Assembly: GCF_014904065.1 (NCBI RefSeq)
Contig: NZ_JACXJG010000009.1
Coordinates: forward strand, 8,038 to 13,559
Direction: 5' to 3'
DNA: 5,522 nucleotides
Origin: Gulosibacter sediminis
GTDB taxonomy: Bacteria > Actinomycetota > Actinomycetes > Actinomycetales > Microbacteriaceae
The notes below the pieces were generated by a model. The model did not search any database, had not been told where the DNA came from, and worked only from the letters and a program-made list of their open reading frames with translations. This document shows, piece by piece, positions 1 to 5,005 of this stretch (positions are counted from its first letter, which is position 1; the number at the start of each line of letters is the position of its first letter). The position numbers were made by a program, and so were the translations under genes.

Positions 1-381
1 GATGTTGATGACGTCGATGCTGCGCGTGATGATGCTGCCGTCGGCAAACTCGTAGACGCCGTGGCGCTCATCGACGAGATCCCAGAGCAGCACCTCAGAC
101 TTCGTCTTGCCCTGCAGCTCCTCGAGCAGATTGCCCTTGATGTCGCGCATGACGTTGCGCAGCTGGAACTTGCTCGACGTCGTGAACTGCGCCGGCAGGT
201 TCGGGCTCGCGTCGGTGCCCGCCGAGAGCAGCGAGTAGCGGGCGTAGTAGCCGTCAATCGGGAACGCGTCGCGCGGCATCGTCTCGAGCGTGTCCCGGCT
301 GACGCAGCTGCCGAGAATCGTGATCCACGTCGCCGAATCGTCGGTATCGACCTGTTCAGTGCGCCCTGGCTCGGTTCCCAT
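1..381 (-). CDS. DUF6270-like protein, N-terminal part (cut by the left window edge)
   Basis: An open frame of 127 codons begins at an ATG (381-379) and runs off the left edge, so the C-terminus is missing. Visible motifs are GSCVSRD (residues 24-30), YYARYS (45-50) and LLWDLVDERHGVY (98-110). I recognise these as typical of the DUF6270 family, whose GSC(V)SRD block resembles the GDS block of SGNH hydrolases. The biochemical role is not established; relatives often occur near surface-polysaccharide or teichoic-acid genes, but no such neighbour is visible here. There is no signal peptide or membrane segment at the N-terminus, so the protein is probably cytosolic. No SD sequence precedes the ATG. 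A TAGCTT hexamer ends 7 bases upstream, which fits a leaderless mRNA. The gene is separated from the upstream nuclease gene by 108 bases that hold a palindromic repeat, so it is probably a separate transcription unit. The frame is convincing; the family name rests on remembered motifs. Confidence 0.75.
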   Translation of the reverse strand, partial: MGTEPGRTEQVDTDDSATWITILGSCVSRDTLETMPRDAFPIDGYYARYSLLSAGTDASPNLPAQFTTSSKFQLRNVMRDIKGNLLEELQGKTKSEVLLWDLVDERHGVYEFADGSIITRSIDVINI

Positions 382-388
382 ACCTAGC

Positions 389-394
389 AAGCTA
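389..394 (-). promoter_or_regulatory. Candidate -10 box, leaderless promoter of the DUF6270-like gene
   Basis: On the minus strand TAGCTT (394 to 389) matches the actinobacterial -10 pattern TANNNT and is followed by 7 bases and then the ATG at 381. Transcription would start at or next to the start codon. No convincing -35 box is present 16-18 bases upstream. This is inference from spacing only. Confidence 0.35.
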
Positions 395-447
395 TGGCAT
401 TTGGCGATGGCTGGTGGGCTGCCACTCTGGGATGCGGTGGATGGCTC

Positions 448-509
448 GACGCTTTTCCCTACGACCGGGCTCGATGAGGGAGAGTGCCCTCATCGGGCGG
501 CTGCGTTGG
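448..509 (-). repeat. Palindromic repeat, diverged copy C (inverted relative to copies A and B)
   Basis: Read on the minus strand, this segment has the same layout as the repeats at 2764-2855 and 2878-2968. It has a left arm containing CCAACGCAGCC, a central GAGGG hairpin, and the right-hand tail CGTAGGGAAAAGCGTC. That 16-base tail (463 to 448) is identical to the tail of the other two copies. The central hairpin has a perfect 9-bp stem (472-480 paired with 487-495) around a 6-base loop. The nuclease gene's stop codon (492-490) lies inside this hairpin, so the left arm encodes the last residues of that protein. The hairpin could also slow or end transcription of that gene, although there is no U-tract. 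The left boundary is vague; weak similarity may continue to about 524. Confidence 0.6.
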
Positions 510-1449
510 TGGGTTTGGCCGCTTTTGCTGCCGCTCGCTTCGCTTCCAGCTCTTGGCGCCGGATGGTTCTTGGCACGGTGGTCCACTCTTTCGGATTACG
601 GCGGTGATCGTCGCGCCCCACGATCTCGAGGATGTAATCGCCTACCTCGTCGAGCTCGCCGGTCACTTCTTCGTACGTGAGCCTCATGACCAGGTACCCG
701 CGGGCGACGAGTTTGCGGTCGCGTTCACGGTCGTTGCGGTACGCCTCTTCGGTGCGGTGATACGTCTGGCTGTCGACCTCGATGACGAGCCGCTTTCCGA
801 CGAGGAAGTCGACGCGGCCGACTTCCTCGATCTTCACCTGGGTGCGGTACTTGATTCGATGCTGCTTCAGCCAGATCCGAAGCAGCGACTCGGTGCCCGA
901 GCCGGCCGACGCATCAAAGTGGCGCATGACGGCGGCACCGCGGTGCCCGGCCAGCTCGGCGGCCGACTTCACCTCATCCGCCGTCAGCAGTTTGCGCTCG
1001 ACCGCAGAGTCGGCGAGCACCGTCGCCTGCGTGCACGTGTAGTGGAGCATCGTCACGAGCAGGGCCGTGTCGGCGTCATCACATGACCTCGGCACGCGTT
1101 GGGCGCGCTCACGGTCGAGGTAGTACCAGTTGTGGTTGTCTTTCGCCTTGGTCTTCTTCTTTCTTCGCCGATCGCTGCCGCGCACCGCGAGCGTCTTGAT
1201 CTCTGCCGGGCACCACACCCCACGTGCCTTGAGCGCGGAGGGGCCCGTTAAGACGCCTCCCGCCTTAACCGCCTGAAGCACATCCGAATTCGCGGGGTAG
1301 GACTTTGAGACCCACCAGCCACGCCGCACCTTCTCGATTTGGCCGCTTTTGGCGATCGATTGCACCTCGCGTCGCGTCAGACCTGTGTCGAGGAGTTGCT
1401 TCGTTCTGACGACGCCGAAGTTCTGTTCAAAGAGGTAAGTGAGATTCAT
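490..1449 (-). CDS. AbiEi-like winged-helix / DUF559 (Vsr-like) endonuclease-domain protein
   Basis: 319 residues from an ATG at 1449. The N-terminal part (about 1-90), with FGVVRTKQLLDTGLTRREV and the basic VRRGWW, matches the winged-helix domain of AbiEi-type antitoxins. A very basic stretch (RRRKKKTKAK, 94-103) follows, then a helical linker. Residues 185-262 match the DUF559 PD-(D/E)XK-type nuclease fold of the Vsr family: GTES (Glu187), GRVDFLV (Asp214), VIEVDSQTYH (Glu224, Asp226, His231), NDRERDRKL (Asp240, Asp244) and RLTYEEV. All expected acidic positions are present, so catalysis is plausible. Proteins with this layout are common in actinobacteria, usually as orphans, and a defence or DNA-repair role is inferred, not shown. 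The frame stays open upstream to 1758, but that part overlaps the toxin gene and is not protein-like; the chosen ATG begins exactly at the usual domain start. No SD sequence is evident. The Ala-rich C-terminal tail comes from repeat copy C. Confidence 0.85.
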   Translation of the reverse strand: MNLTYLFEQNFGVVRTKQLLDTGLTRREVQSIAKSGQIEKVRRGWWVSKSYPANSDVLQAVKAGGVLTGPSALKARGVWCPAEIKTLAVRGSDRRRKKKTKAKDNHNWYYLDRERAQRVPRSCDDADTALLVTMLHYTCTQATVLADSAVERKLLTADEVKSAAELAGHRGAAVMRHFDASAGSGTESLLRIWLKQHRIKYRTQVKIEEVGRVDFLVGKRLVIEVDSQTYHRTEEAYRNDRERDRKLVARGYLVMRLTYEEVTGELDEVGDYILEIVGRDDHRRNPKEWTTVPRTIRRQELEAKRAAAKAAKPTNAAAR

Positions 1450-1500
1450 GCCGCGAGCTAAGCGGCGGGTCAGGTGGGCAGGCCCGCGAGGGTAGTCCGG

Positions 1501-1524
1501 CTGTGGATGGGTGCGTTTCCACAG
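1501..1524. promoter_or_regulatory. Inverted repeat, candidate operator upstream of the AbiEi-like gene
   Basis: CTGTGGA (1501-1507) and TCCACAG (1518-1524) form perfect 7-base arms around 10 bases. The segment spans the place where a -35 box would lie for the candidate -10 box at 1494-1489. AbiEi antitoxins of the AbiE system are known to repress their own promoter by binding inverted repeats, so an operator role is reasonable. A plain RNA hairpin is an alternative. Confidence 0.35.
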
Positions 1525-1531
1525 GTGGCGC

Positions 1532-1551
1532 GGTCGGTGTAACTCCCGACC
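1532..1551. repeat. Short inverted repeat
   Basis: GGTCGG (1532-1537) and CCGACC (1546-1551) are perfect arms around 8 bases. The repeat lies just upstream of the 1501-1524 inverted repeat in the direction of transcription. It may be part of a terminator or regulatory region; no U-tract follows. Confidence 0.3.
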
Positions 1552-1624
1552 AGGCAAGTGTTTGAGGTGAGAGTTCCTTAACCCGCTCCTCCGTCGGGAG
1601 AAGCGCCGCGCGCCGCGCCGGCCT

Positions 1625-1645
1625 TGCCACCCACTTCCGGTGGCA
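1625..1645 (-). terminator. Possible terminator hairpin of the toxin-antitoxin operon
   Basis: About 30 bases after the toxin stop the minus strand reads TGCCACC, 7 bases, GGTGGCA: a perfect 7-bp stem rich in G/C. It lacks a U-tract, as many actinobacterial candidate terminators do. Position and stem quality are the only support. Confidence 0.35.
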
Positions 1646-1676
1646 TGCCGCTGGGGACTGGTGCTGCTCGCGGCAG

Positions 1677-2414
1677 CTACCTGTGGCTGCGGTGCGCTCC
1701 GTGGTGCCCTTGCACTCTGATGCACAATTTGCCGGCGCGCGGCATGTAGGCACCGCACCGGTCTTCCCGTCGCAGTTGCAAGGCCCGCTCGGGTGTCGTG
1801 CTCAACGAAACTTCTCTGAGCGCGGCCCTGAGTGCCGCCCCGGGGTCCGGACCGTCAGCACCCCATCCTTCTTGCATCGCGACGATGAGTTCGCGCTCGC
1901 GCAGCAGCTTCGCGTCCTCTTCTCGCATGAGCCCGGCGTTGACGACCGATGCGATCAGCCCAGGCGCGGCTGGACCTTCGAAGTAGTCCCAGGTCTCTAG
2001 CCCCAGACGCTGGCGTTCGTCATCCAGTAGCTGCAGCGCATCCCAGATCTGAGTGGATTCGGCGTCGGTGAGCTTGCCCGACGCGACCAGCGCGCTGGCC
2101 ATGTCGTAGACCTCGGAGCCACGTCGAGGGCCGACAGCGATGATCTCGACGAGCCCCACCCCGCCCTTGGATGAGGCCATGTACACGACCCTTAGTTCGC
2201 GGCCGTCGGCCTCGAGCGTGCTGCATCCGGCGAGCCTGCTGCCGTCCCGATTCCCGAGGGCGTGCTTACCGGCCGGGTTTTGGAAGAGCGTGACGATGCG
2301 ATCGAAGACTTCAGCACGGCGCGCTTTCGTCAGGTGATTCGCCATCCACTCGATCGAGTGGTCAGTGAAGACAACCTCTGCCTGGTCGTTCGGAAGCTGC
2401 TCAATCGGCGGCAA
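1677..2414 (-). CDS. RelE/ParE-family toxin with a long C-terminal extension and Cys/His cluster
   Basis: 245 residues from a TTG start. Residues about 14-110 have the pattern of RelE/ParE-superfamily toxins: an initial strand (VVFTDHSIEWM), a helix (ARRAEVFDRIVTLFQNP), a basic stretch around GNRDGSRLAG, then strands LRVVYMA and LVEIIAVGPRRG. Toxins of this fold usually cleave ribosome-bound mRNA or inhibit gyrase; which applies here cannot be told. Typical members are about 90-110 residues. This one continues for about 135 more: a mostly helical, acidic region (115-205), then a basic tail with Cys220, Cys231, His237, His238, His241 and His244 that could bind a metal. The TTG is supported by GGGAG (2426-2422) seven bases upstream and by a 14-base overlap with the antitoxin gene, the usual coupled arrangement. 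The next in-frame Met (residue 24) would remove the first strand. Toxin assignment is fairly firm; the extension's role is unknown. Confidence 0.8.
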   Translation of the reverse strand: MPPIEQLPNDQAEVVFTDHSIEWMANHLTKARRAEVFDRIVTLFQNPAGKHALGNRDGSRLAGCSTLEADGRELRVVYMASSKGGVGLVEIIAVGPRRGSEVYDMASALVASGKLTDAESTQIWDALQLLDDERQRLGLETWDYFEGPAAPGLIASVVNAGLMREEDAKLLRERELIVAMQEGWGADGPDPGAALRAALREVSLSTTPERALQLRREDRCGAYMPRAGKLCIRVQGHHGAHRSHR

Positions 2415-2676
2415 GCAGTCGCTCCCGTGCCGAGGTTGCGTCGAGCATGGAAGACCGTTCGGCCACGAGTAGCGCGGCCGTGTTGAGTACCGTTTGCTCG
2501 AGTTCGACCAGCTTTCGGCGCTGATTGTCGTACTCGGCGGGACTCATGACGACGGCGACGGCGTTGCCGTGGTTGGTCAGCACAACGGTGCGCTCCTGTG
2601 CTTGGGAAGCGAGCTTGCCGATGCCGTTTCGCTGCGCCACGGTCGTCGGCATCCTCAGCGGCGGTGTTTCGCTCAT
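2401..2676 (-). CDS. Phd/YefM-family antitoxin
   Basis: 91 residues from an ATG at 2676. The N-terminal half (about 12-52) matches the Phd/YefM DNA-binding and dimerisation fold: VAQRNGIGKLASQAQERTVV, then LTNHGNAVAVVMSPAEYDN, where the 'NHGNAVAVV' strand pair is the family hallmark. The C-terminal helical part (about 55-91) would wrap and neutralise the toxin encoded by the next gene, whose TTG start overlaps this gene by 14 bases. Family members repress their own operon, and a palindrome lies just upstream (2702-2719). There is no SD sequence; a -10-like TACCCT lies 6 bases before the ATG, so the mRNA is probably leaderless, which also supports this start over the internal ATG at residue 9. 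Confidence 0.88.
   Translation of the reverse strand: MSETPPLRMPTTVAQRNGIGKLASQAQERTVVLTNHGNAVAVVMSPAEYDNQRRKLVELEQTVLNTAALLVAERSSMLDATSARERLLAAD
2422..2426 (-). promoter_or_regulatory. Ribosome binding site deciding the toxin's TTG start
   Basis: On the minus strand GGGAG (2426 to 2422) is followed by 7 bases and then TTG at 2414. The site lies within the antitoxin coding sequence. It is the main reason for choosing the TTG. Confidence 0.55.
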
Positions 2677-2682
2677 GGTCTA

Positions 2683-2688
2683 AGGGTA
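2683..2688 (-). promoter_or_regulatory. Candidate -10 box of the toxin-antitoxin operon
   Basis: TACCCT (minus strand, 2688 to 2683) fits TANNNT and ends 6 bases before the antitoxin ATG, which implies a leaderless transcript. The -35 position (about 2706-2711) falls inside the palindrome at 2702-2719, a layout that suits repression by promoter occlusion. Confidence 0.45.
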
Positions 2689-2701
2689 TTCGAGCTTGAC
2701 C

Positions 2702-2719
2702 CAAAAGTGCATACTTTTG
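2702..2719. promoter_or_regulatory. Palindromic operator of the toxin-antitoxin operon
   Basis: CAAAAGT (2702-2708), GCAT, ACTTTTG (2713-2719) is a perfect palindrome: 7-base arms around GCAT. It stands out as an A/T-rich island in G/C-rich DNA and is centred about 35 bases upstream of the antitoxin ATG. Phd/YefM-family antitoxins bind palindromes of this kind to autoregulate; the binding itself is inferred. Confidence 0.6.
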
Positions 2720-2763
2720 CCGGATTAGGTGTCACATACTGGCTGCCGGTGGTGCCGTCGGCT

Positions 2764-2855
2764 CGGTTGCCGCTGGCGAGGGTGGCGCTATCCCCTACGC
2801 ACAGCCCGGCAGAGGGAACTACCCCTCTGGTACCGGCTGCGTAGGGAAAAGCGTC
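2764..2855 (+). repeat. Palindromic repeat, copy A
   Basis: A 92-base unit. Its core (2781-2855) matches copy B at 64 of 75 positions by my count, without gaps. It can fold into one long hairpin: outer stem CCCTACGCA (2793-2801) with TGCGTAGGG (2838-2846); a middle stem of GCC and GG with CCGGC with one bulged C; inner stem CAGAGGG (2810-2816) with CCCTCTG (2823-2829). The sequences flanking the outer stem (GGCGCTAT and AAAAGCGTC) are also roughly complementary, giving imperfect terminal inverted repeats. There is no coding capacity or transposase. It resembles a MITE or REP-like element; I do not recognise a named family. Confidence 0.75.
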
Positions 2856-2877
2856 AGGTTGGGGAGGGTCATGGGAA

Positions 2878-2968
2878 CGGCTACCGCTCGCGAGGTGGCG
2901 CAATTCCCTACGCAGGGCCGGGTAGAGGGGACTACCCCTCTGGGGACGGCTACGTAGGGAAAAGCGTC
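2878..2968 (+). repeat. Palindromic repeat, copy B
   Basis: A direct tandem partner of copy A, offset by 114 bases. The outer stem is CCCTACG (2906-2912) with CGTAGGG (2953-2959). The inner hairpin is a perfect 7-bp AGAGGGG (2924-2930) with CCCCTCT (2935-2941) around ACTA. The similarity to copy A begins before the palindrome, at CGGCTACCGCT (2878) against CGGTTGCCGCT (2764), and fades in the G-rich sequence after each tail. This suggests tandem duplication of a unit of about 114 bases rather than two independent insertions. Confidence 0.75.
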
Positions 2969-3073
2969 GGGGTGGGAAGGTGCAAGTGCTGCAGCGGCAG
3001 AAGCAGACGCAGAAACAGTGGGCGGCGGCGGTGGCAGCAGAGGTGCGGCGGCGGCAGCTGAAGCAGGTGCCGG
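2969..3073. other. Low-complexity triplet-rich tract after telA
   Basis: This stretch is rich in GGC, GCA and CAG-like triplets. With the operator and repeats A and B it fills the 397-base gap between the antitoxin and telA genes, where I see no gene. Read in the telA frame past its TAG stop it would encode a Pro/Ala/Ser-rich chain that continues through copy B. The third codon positions are mixed here, unlike the G/C-biased telA, so it is more likely a slippage-prone spacer than coding DNA. Confidence 0.5.
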
Positions 3074-4282
3074 CTACGGGAGGAGGGCGGGGCCGCCCTC
3101 GCCGCGCTGCAGCTCGTTTTCGCGCGAGCGCTCGACGTAGGGGCGGGCCCGCTCGAGCTGCGACTGCAGGTTGGTGATGGTGACCGCGAAGTTCTCGTTC
3201 GCGTTGGCGCGGAACTTCTCGACGTCGTCGATCGCCGTGAAGATGTTGTCGTACGCCCGCTGCAGCGTGTCGAGCGAGATCGTCGACGACACCGCCTGCT
3301 GCTGAATGCGCGCCGAGTTGTCGCGCAGCATGGCACTCGTCTGCTCGATCATCTGCGAGGTCGTCGAGTTCACGGCATCGATCTGGTCGAGCACGAGCTT
3401 CTGGTTCTCAAGCGCCTGCGCCACGACGATTGCGGTGCGCAGCGCCGTCATCGTCGTCGTCTTCGCCCGCTCGACACCGTCGATGAGCTTGAGGTTGTTG
3501 TCTTGAATCAGATCCATCGACAGGTACGACTGCACGCTCACCGCAATCTGCGTCTGCACGTCGACGTGGCGCTGGCGCACCGCGAACAGCGCGTCGTGGT
3601 CGAGCGCCTGCGCCGCCTCGACGTCGCCTTCCGCATTCAAATCAGCGATGCGGTCGACGAGCGCAGTGTCGAGCTCTGAAAGCAGGCCGCTGAGCTTTTG
3701 CAGCTCGATCATTGCCTCCCATAGCGTGCGGCGCTCAACCGCGAGCGCCGCGTTGTCCTTGCGCAGCGCATCCTGCCCATTCTCGAGCGCGCGCAGAATC
3801 ACGTTGAGCTGCGCCTGGTTCGTCTCGTACTGGCGGAAGTAGCGCTGCAGCTGTTTCACTCCCGGCACCTTGCGCAGCAGGCGGCCGACAAGGCCCGGGT
3901 TGTTCTCGGGCTGCAGCTCTTGCACGATGTTGCGCAGGTCGACGAGCGACTTCGACACCGTGACGGCGTGGCCCTCGCCGCCGGCCGACTTCGCCTGGGC
4001 GAGCGACTTGTCGAGGAACCGCGACGACGAGCTCGTCGTGGCAGTGATCTCGCGGCGGGCGACCTTCGAGATTGCGCGCACCTGCTCGGTGTACTCGGGC
4101 GACTTCGGCTTGAGTTCGCTCAGGCTCGTCACCCAGGTGTTCGCGCGTTGCCGCAGGTCGAGCACGTCGTCGGCCGAGATGTCGGGCAGCATGGCCGGCG
4201 CCTTCTTCGGCTCGACGACGTCGACGGGCTCGTGCGCCTCGAGGGGCTCGAACTCTTCGGGTTCTGGCGGGGCGAGTTTCAT
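3074..4282 (-). CDS. telA: TelA-family toxic anion resistance protein
   Basis: 402 residues from an ATG at 4282, close to the usual TelA/KlaA length. The N-terminus (1-30) is an acidic, Pro-rich, probably disordered tail. From about 35 the protein is almost entirely helical and charged, with the family's central region: VGRLLRKVPGVKQLQRYFRQYETNQAQLNVILRAL, an ENGQDALRKDNAAL segment, ERRTLWEAMIELQKL, and later SYLSMDLIQDNN and AIVVAQALENQKLVLDQIDAVN. No membrane segment or signal peptide is seen, so it is cytosolic or membrane-associated through a partner. Family members are linked to tellurite and other envelope or metal stress resistance; the mechanism is not known. AGGAGA (4292-4287) sits 4 bases before the ATG. 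The gene lies 24 bases after the XpaC-like gene and is clearly in its operon. A G/C palindrome (3083-3100) overlaps its last codons. Confidence 0.9.
   Translation of the reverse strand: MKLAPPEPEEFEPLEAHEPVDVVEPKKAPAMLPDISADDVLDLRQRANTWVTSLSELKPKSPEYTEQVRAISKVARREITATTSSSSRFLDKSLAQAKSAGGEGHAVTVSKSLVDLRNIVQELQPENNPGLVGRLLRKVPGVKQLQRYFRQYETNQAQLNVILRALENGQDALRKDNAALAVERRTLWEAMIELQKLSGLLSELDTALVDRIADLNAEGDVEAAQALDHDALFAVRQRHVDVQTQIAVSVQSYLSMDLIQDNNLKLIDGVERAKTTTMTALRTAIVVAQALENQKLVLDQIDAVNSTTSQMIEQTSAMLRDNSARIQQQAVSSTISLDTLQRAYDNIFTAIDDVEKFRANANENFAVTITNLQSQLERARPYVERSRENELQRGEGGPALLP
3083..3100 (-). terminator. G/C palindrome over the last telA codons, possible pause or terminator
   Basis: GAGGGCGG (3083-3090) and CCGCCCTC (3093-3100) are perfectly complementary and separated by two bases; a realistic hairpin would have a 7-bp stem and 4-base loop. 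It lies inside the end of the telA frame, before the stop, with no U-tract. It might end the operon transcript, but such a palindrome could also arise from Gly/Pro codons. Confidence 0.25.
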
Positions 4283-4306
4283 GGCGTCTCCTGGGCTTGT
4301 CGGTGG

Positions 4307-5005
4307 TTATGGGGCCGGTGGCCCCGAAGCGAATGGGGTGTCGAGGTCGAGCACGCTCTTCGAGCCGGTCTGCTCGAATCGCAGTTGCAGGAACGCGGCG
4401 TGCTCGTGCACCGATTGCGTCGTGCCGCGCACGACGCCGGTCTCGATGTGGTCGACGCCCTCGGCGAGCACGGTCACCTGCGTGCCGAGCATGCGCACGT
4501 TTTCCTCGACCTGCGCGCGCGACGAGTTGCCCGAGAAGGTCGAGTGCATGCGGTCGTTGTCGATCACGAGGTTGACGATGGTTGGCAGGTAGTCGGTGCC
4601 GAGCACGTAGAGCATCTGCACGTCGCCGTCGATGCGCTGGCGCGCGGCGACCTGCGGCATCGTCGTGAGGTTGCGCACCGCGCGAATCAGCCCGACGATG
4701 CGGTCGTCGACGTCGGTGTTCGACCAGAGCGGCGAACTGCGCAGCTTGTGCATCGTCAACTCCATCGAGTCGCAGCTCGCCTGCACTTCCTTCAGCACGC
4801 CCGCGACATCGTCGGGCTGGCCGGCCGTGATCGTGAGGTGCCCCGGCCGATCGGGCGCCATGACGAACGCCGCGCCCGCGCCGAGTGCGACGCCCACGGC
4901 GATGCCGATCGGCGGCGCGAACGAGAGCAGGAGGATCGAGCCGAGTGTGCCGAGCACGCCGACGCCGACCCCGGCGCCGGCGGGGATGAGCCAGCGTGGC
5001 CTCAC
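4307..5005 (-). CDS. XpaC-like membrane protein of the TelA operon
   Basis: 232 residues from a GTG at 5005. The N-terminus has two hydrophobic segments (about 5-29 and 31-50, Gly/Ala/Val/Ile-rich with PP between them), predicting a membrane hairpin. A soluble helical domain follows (about 62-215), with QASCDSMELTMHKLRS, DDRIVGLIRAVRNL and YLPTIVNLVIDN. This layout, and the position directly before telA, match the XpaC family (once called 5-bromo-4-chloroindolyl phosphate hydrolysis proteins), which is paired with TelA in many bacteria, including xpaC-yaaN of Bacillus subtilis. Direct sequence identity to XpaC is weak by eye, so this is partly a context call. It probably anchors or recruits TelA at the membrane (inference). 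The GTG overlaps the upstream gene's TGA as GTGA, with GAGGG (5015-5011) five bases before it, indicating translational coupling. Confidence 0.65.
   Translation of the reverse strand: MRPRWLIPAGAGVGVGVLGTLGSILLLSFAPPIGIAVGVALGAGAAFVMAPDRPGHLTITAGQPDDVAGVLKEVQASCDSMELTMHKLRSSPLWSNTDVDDRIVGLIRAVRNLTTMPQVAARQRIDGDVQMLYVLGTDYLPTIVNLVIDNDRMHSTFSGNSSRAQVEENVRMLGTQVTVLAEGVDHIETGVVRGTTQSVHEHAAFLQLRFEQTGSKSVLDLDTPFASGPPAP

Larger units (their letters stand above)
1450..1676 (-). other. 227-base gap between the toxin and nuclease genes, with a possible nuclease promoter
   Basis: No gene is visible here. On the minus strand TACCCT (1494 to 1489) fits a -10 box and would give a leader of about 33 bases before the nuclease ATG. 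No clear -35 box is found. Three inverted repeats (1625-1645, 1532-1551, 1501-1524) lie between the toxin stop and this box and are listed separately. The gap suggests the nuclease gene can be transcribed apart from the toxin-antitoxin pair. Confidence 0.35.

Noticed and set aside
484..1086. Plus-strand frame of 200 codons opposite the nuclease gene.
   Set aside because: It lies fully antisense to the DUF559 coding region, which has clear family motifs; its own translation has none.
1525..1532. GGTGGCGC, the same 8 bases that begin the cores of copies A and B, upstream of the nuclease gene.
   Set aside because: The following sequence shows no palindrome or tail like the repeats; a match of this length is expected by chance in G/C-rich DNA.
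1450..1758. The nuclease frame stays open upstream to 1758, adding 103 codons.
   Set aside because: That stretch is Arg/Ser/Pro-rich without any domain pattern and overlaps the toxin's coding end. The ATG at 1449 coincides with the normal start of the winged-helix domain.
2673..2903. A small minus-strand frame across copy A encoding DAFPYAAGTRGVVPS, similar to a frame in copy B (DAFPYVAVPRGVVPS).
   Set aside because: The shared peptide reflects the DNA repeat. Most differences between copies alter the amino acid, and the frame ends in the antitoxin promoter region, so a conserved small protein is unlikely.
2781..2968. Copies A and B as intrinsic terminators of the telA operon.
   Set aside because: The hairpins are strong, but on the minus strand no run of T follows either one; the T-rich side comes before the hairpin.
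2764..2968. Copies A and B as a CRISPR array.
   Set aside because: There are only two units on this side, they differ at 11 of 75 core positions, each is itself a long palindrome, and the sequence between them is similar to that after the second rather than a unique spacer.
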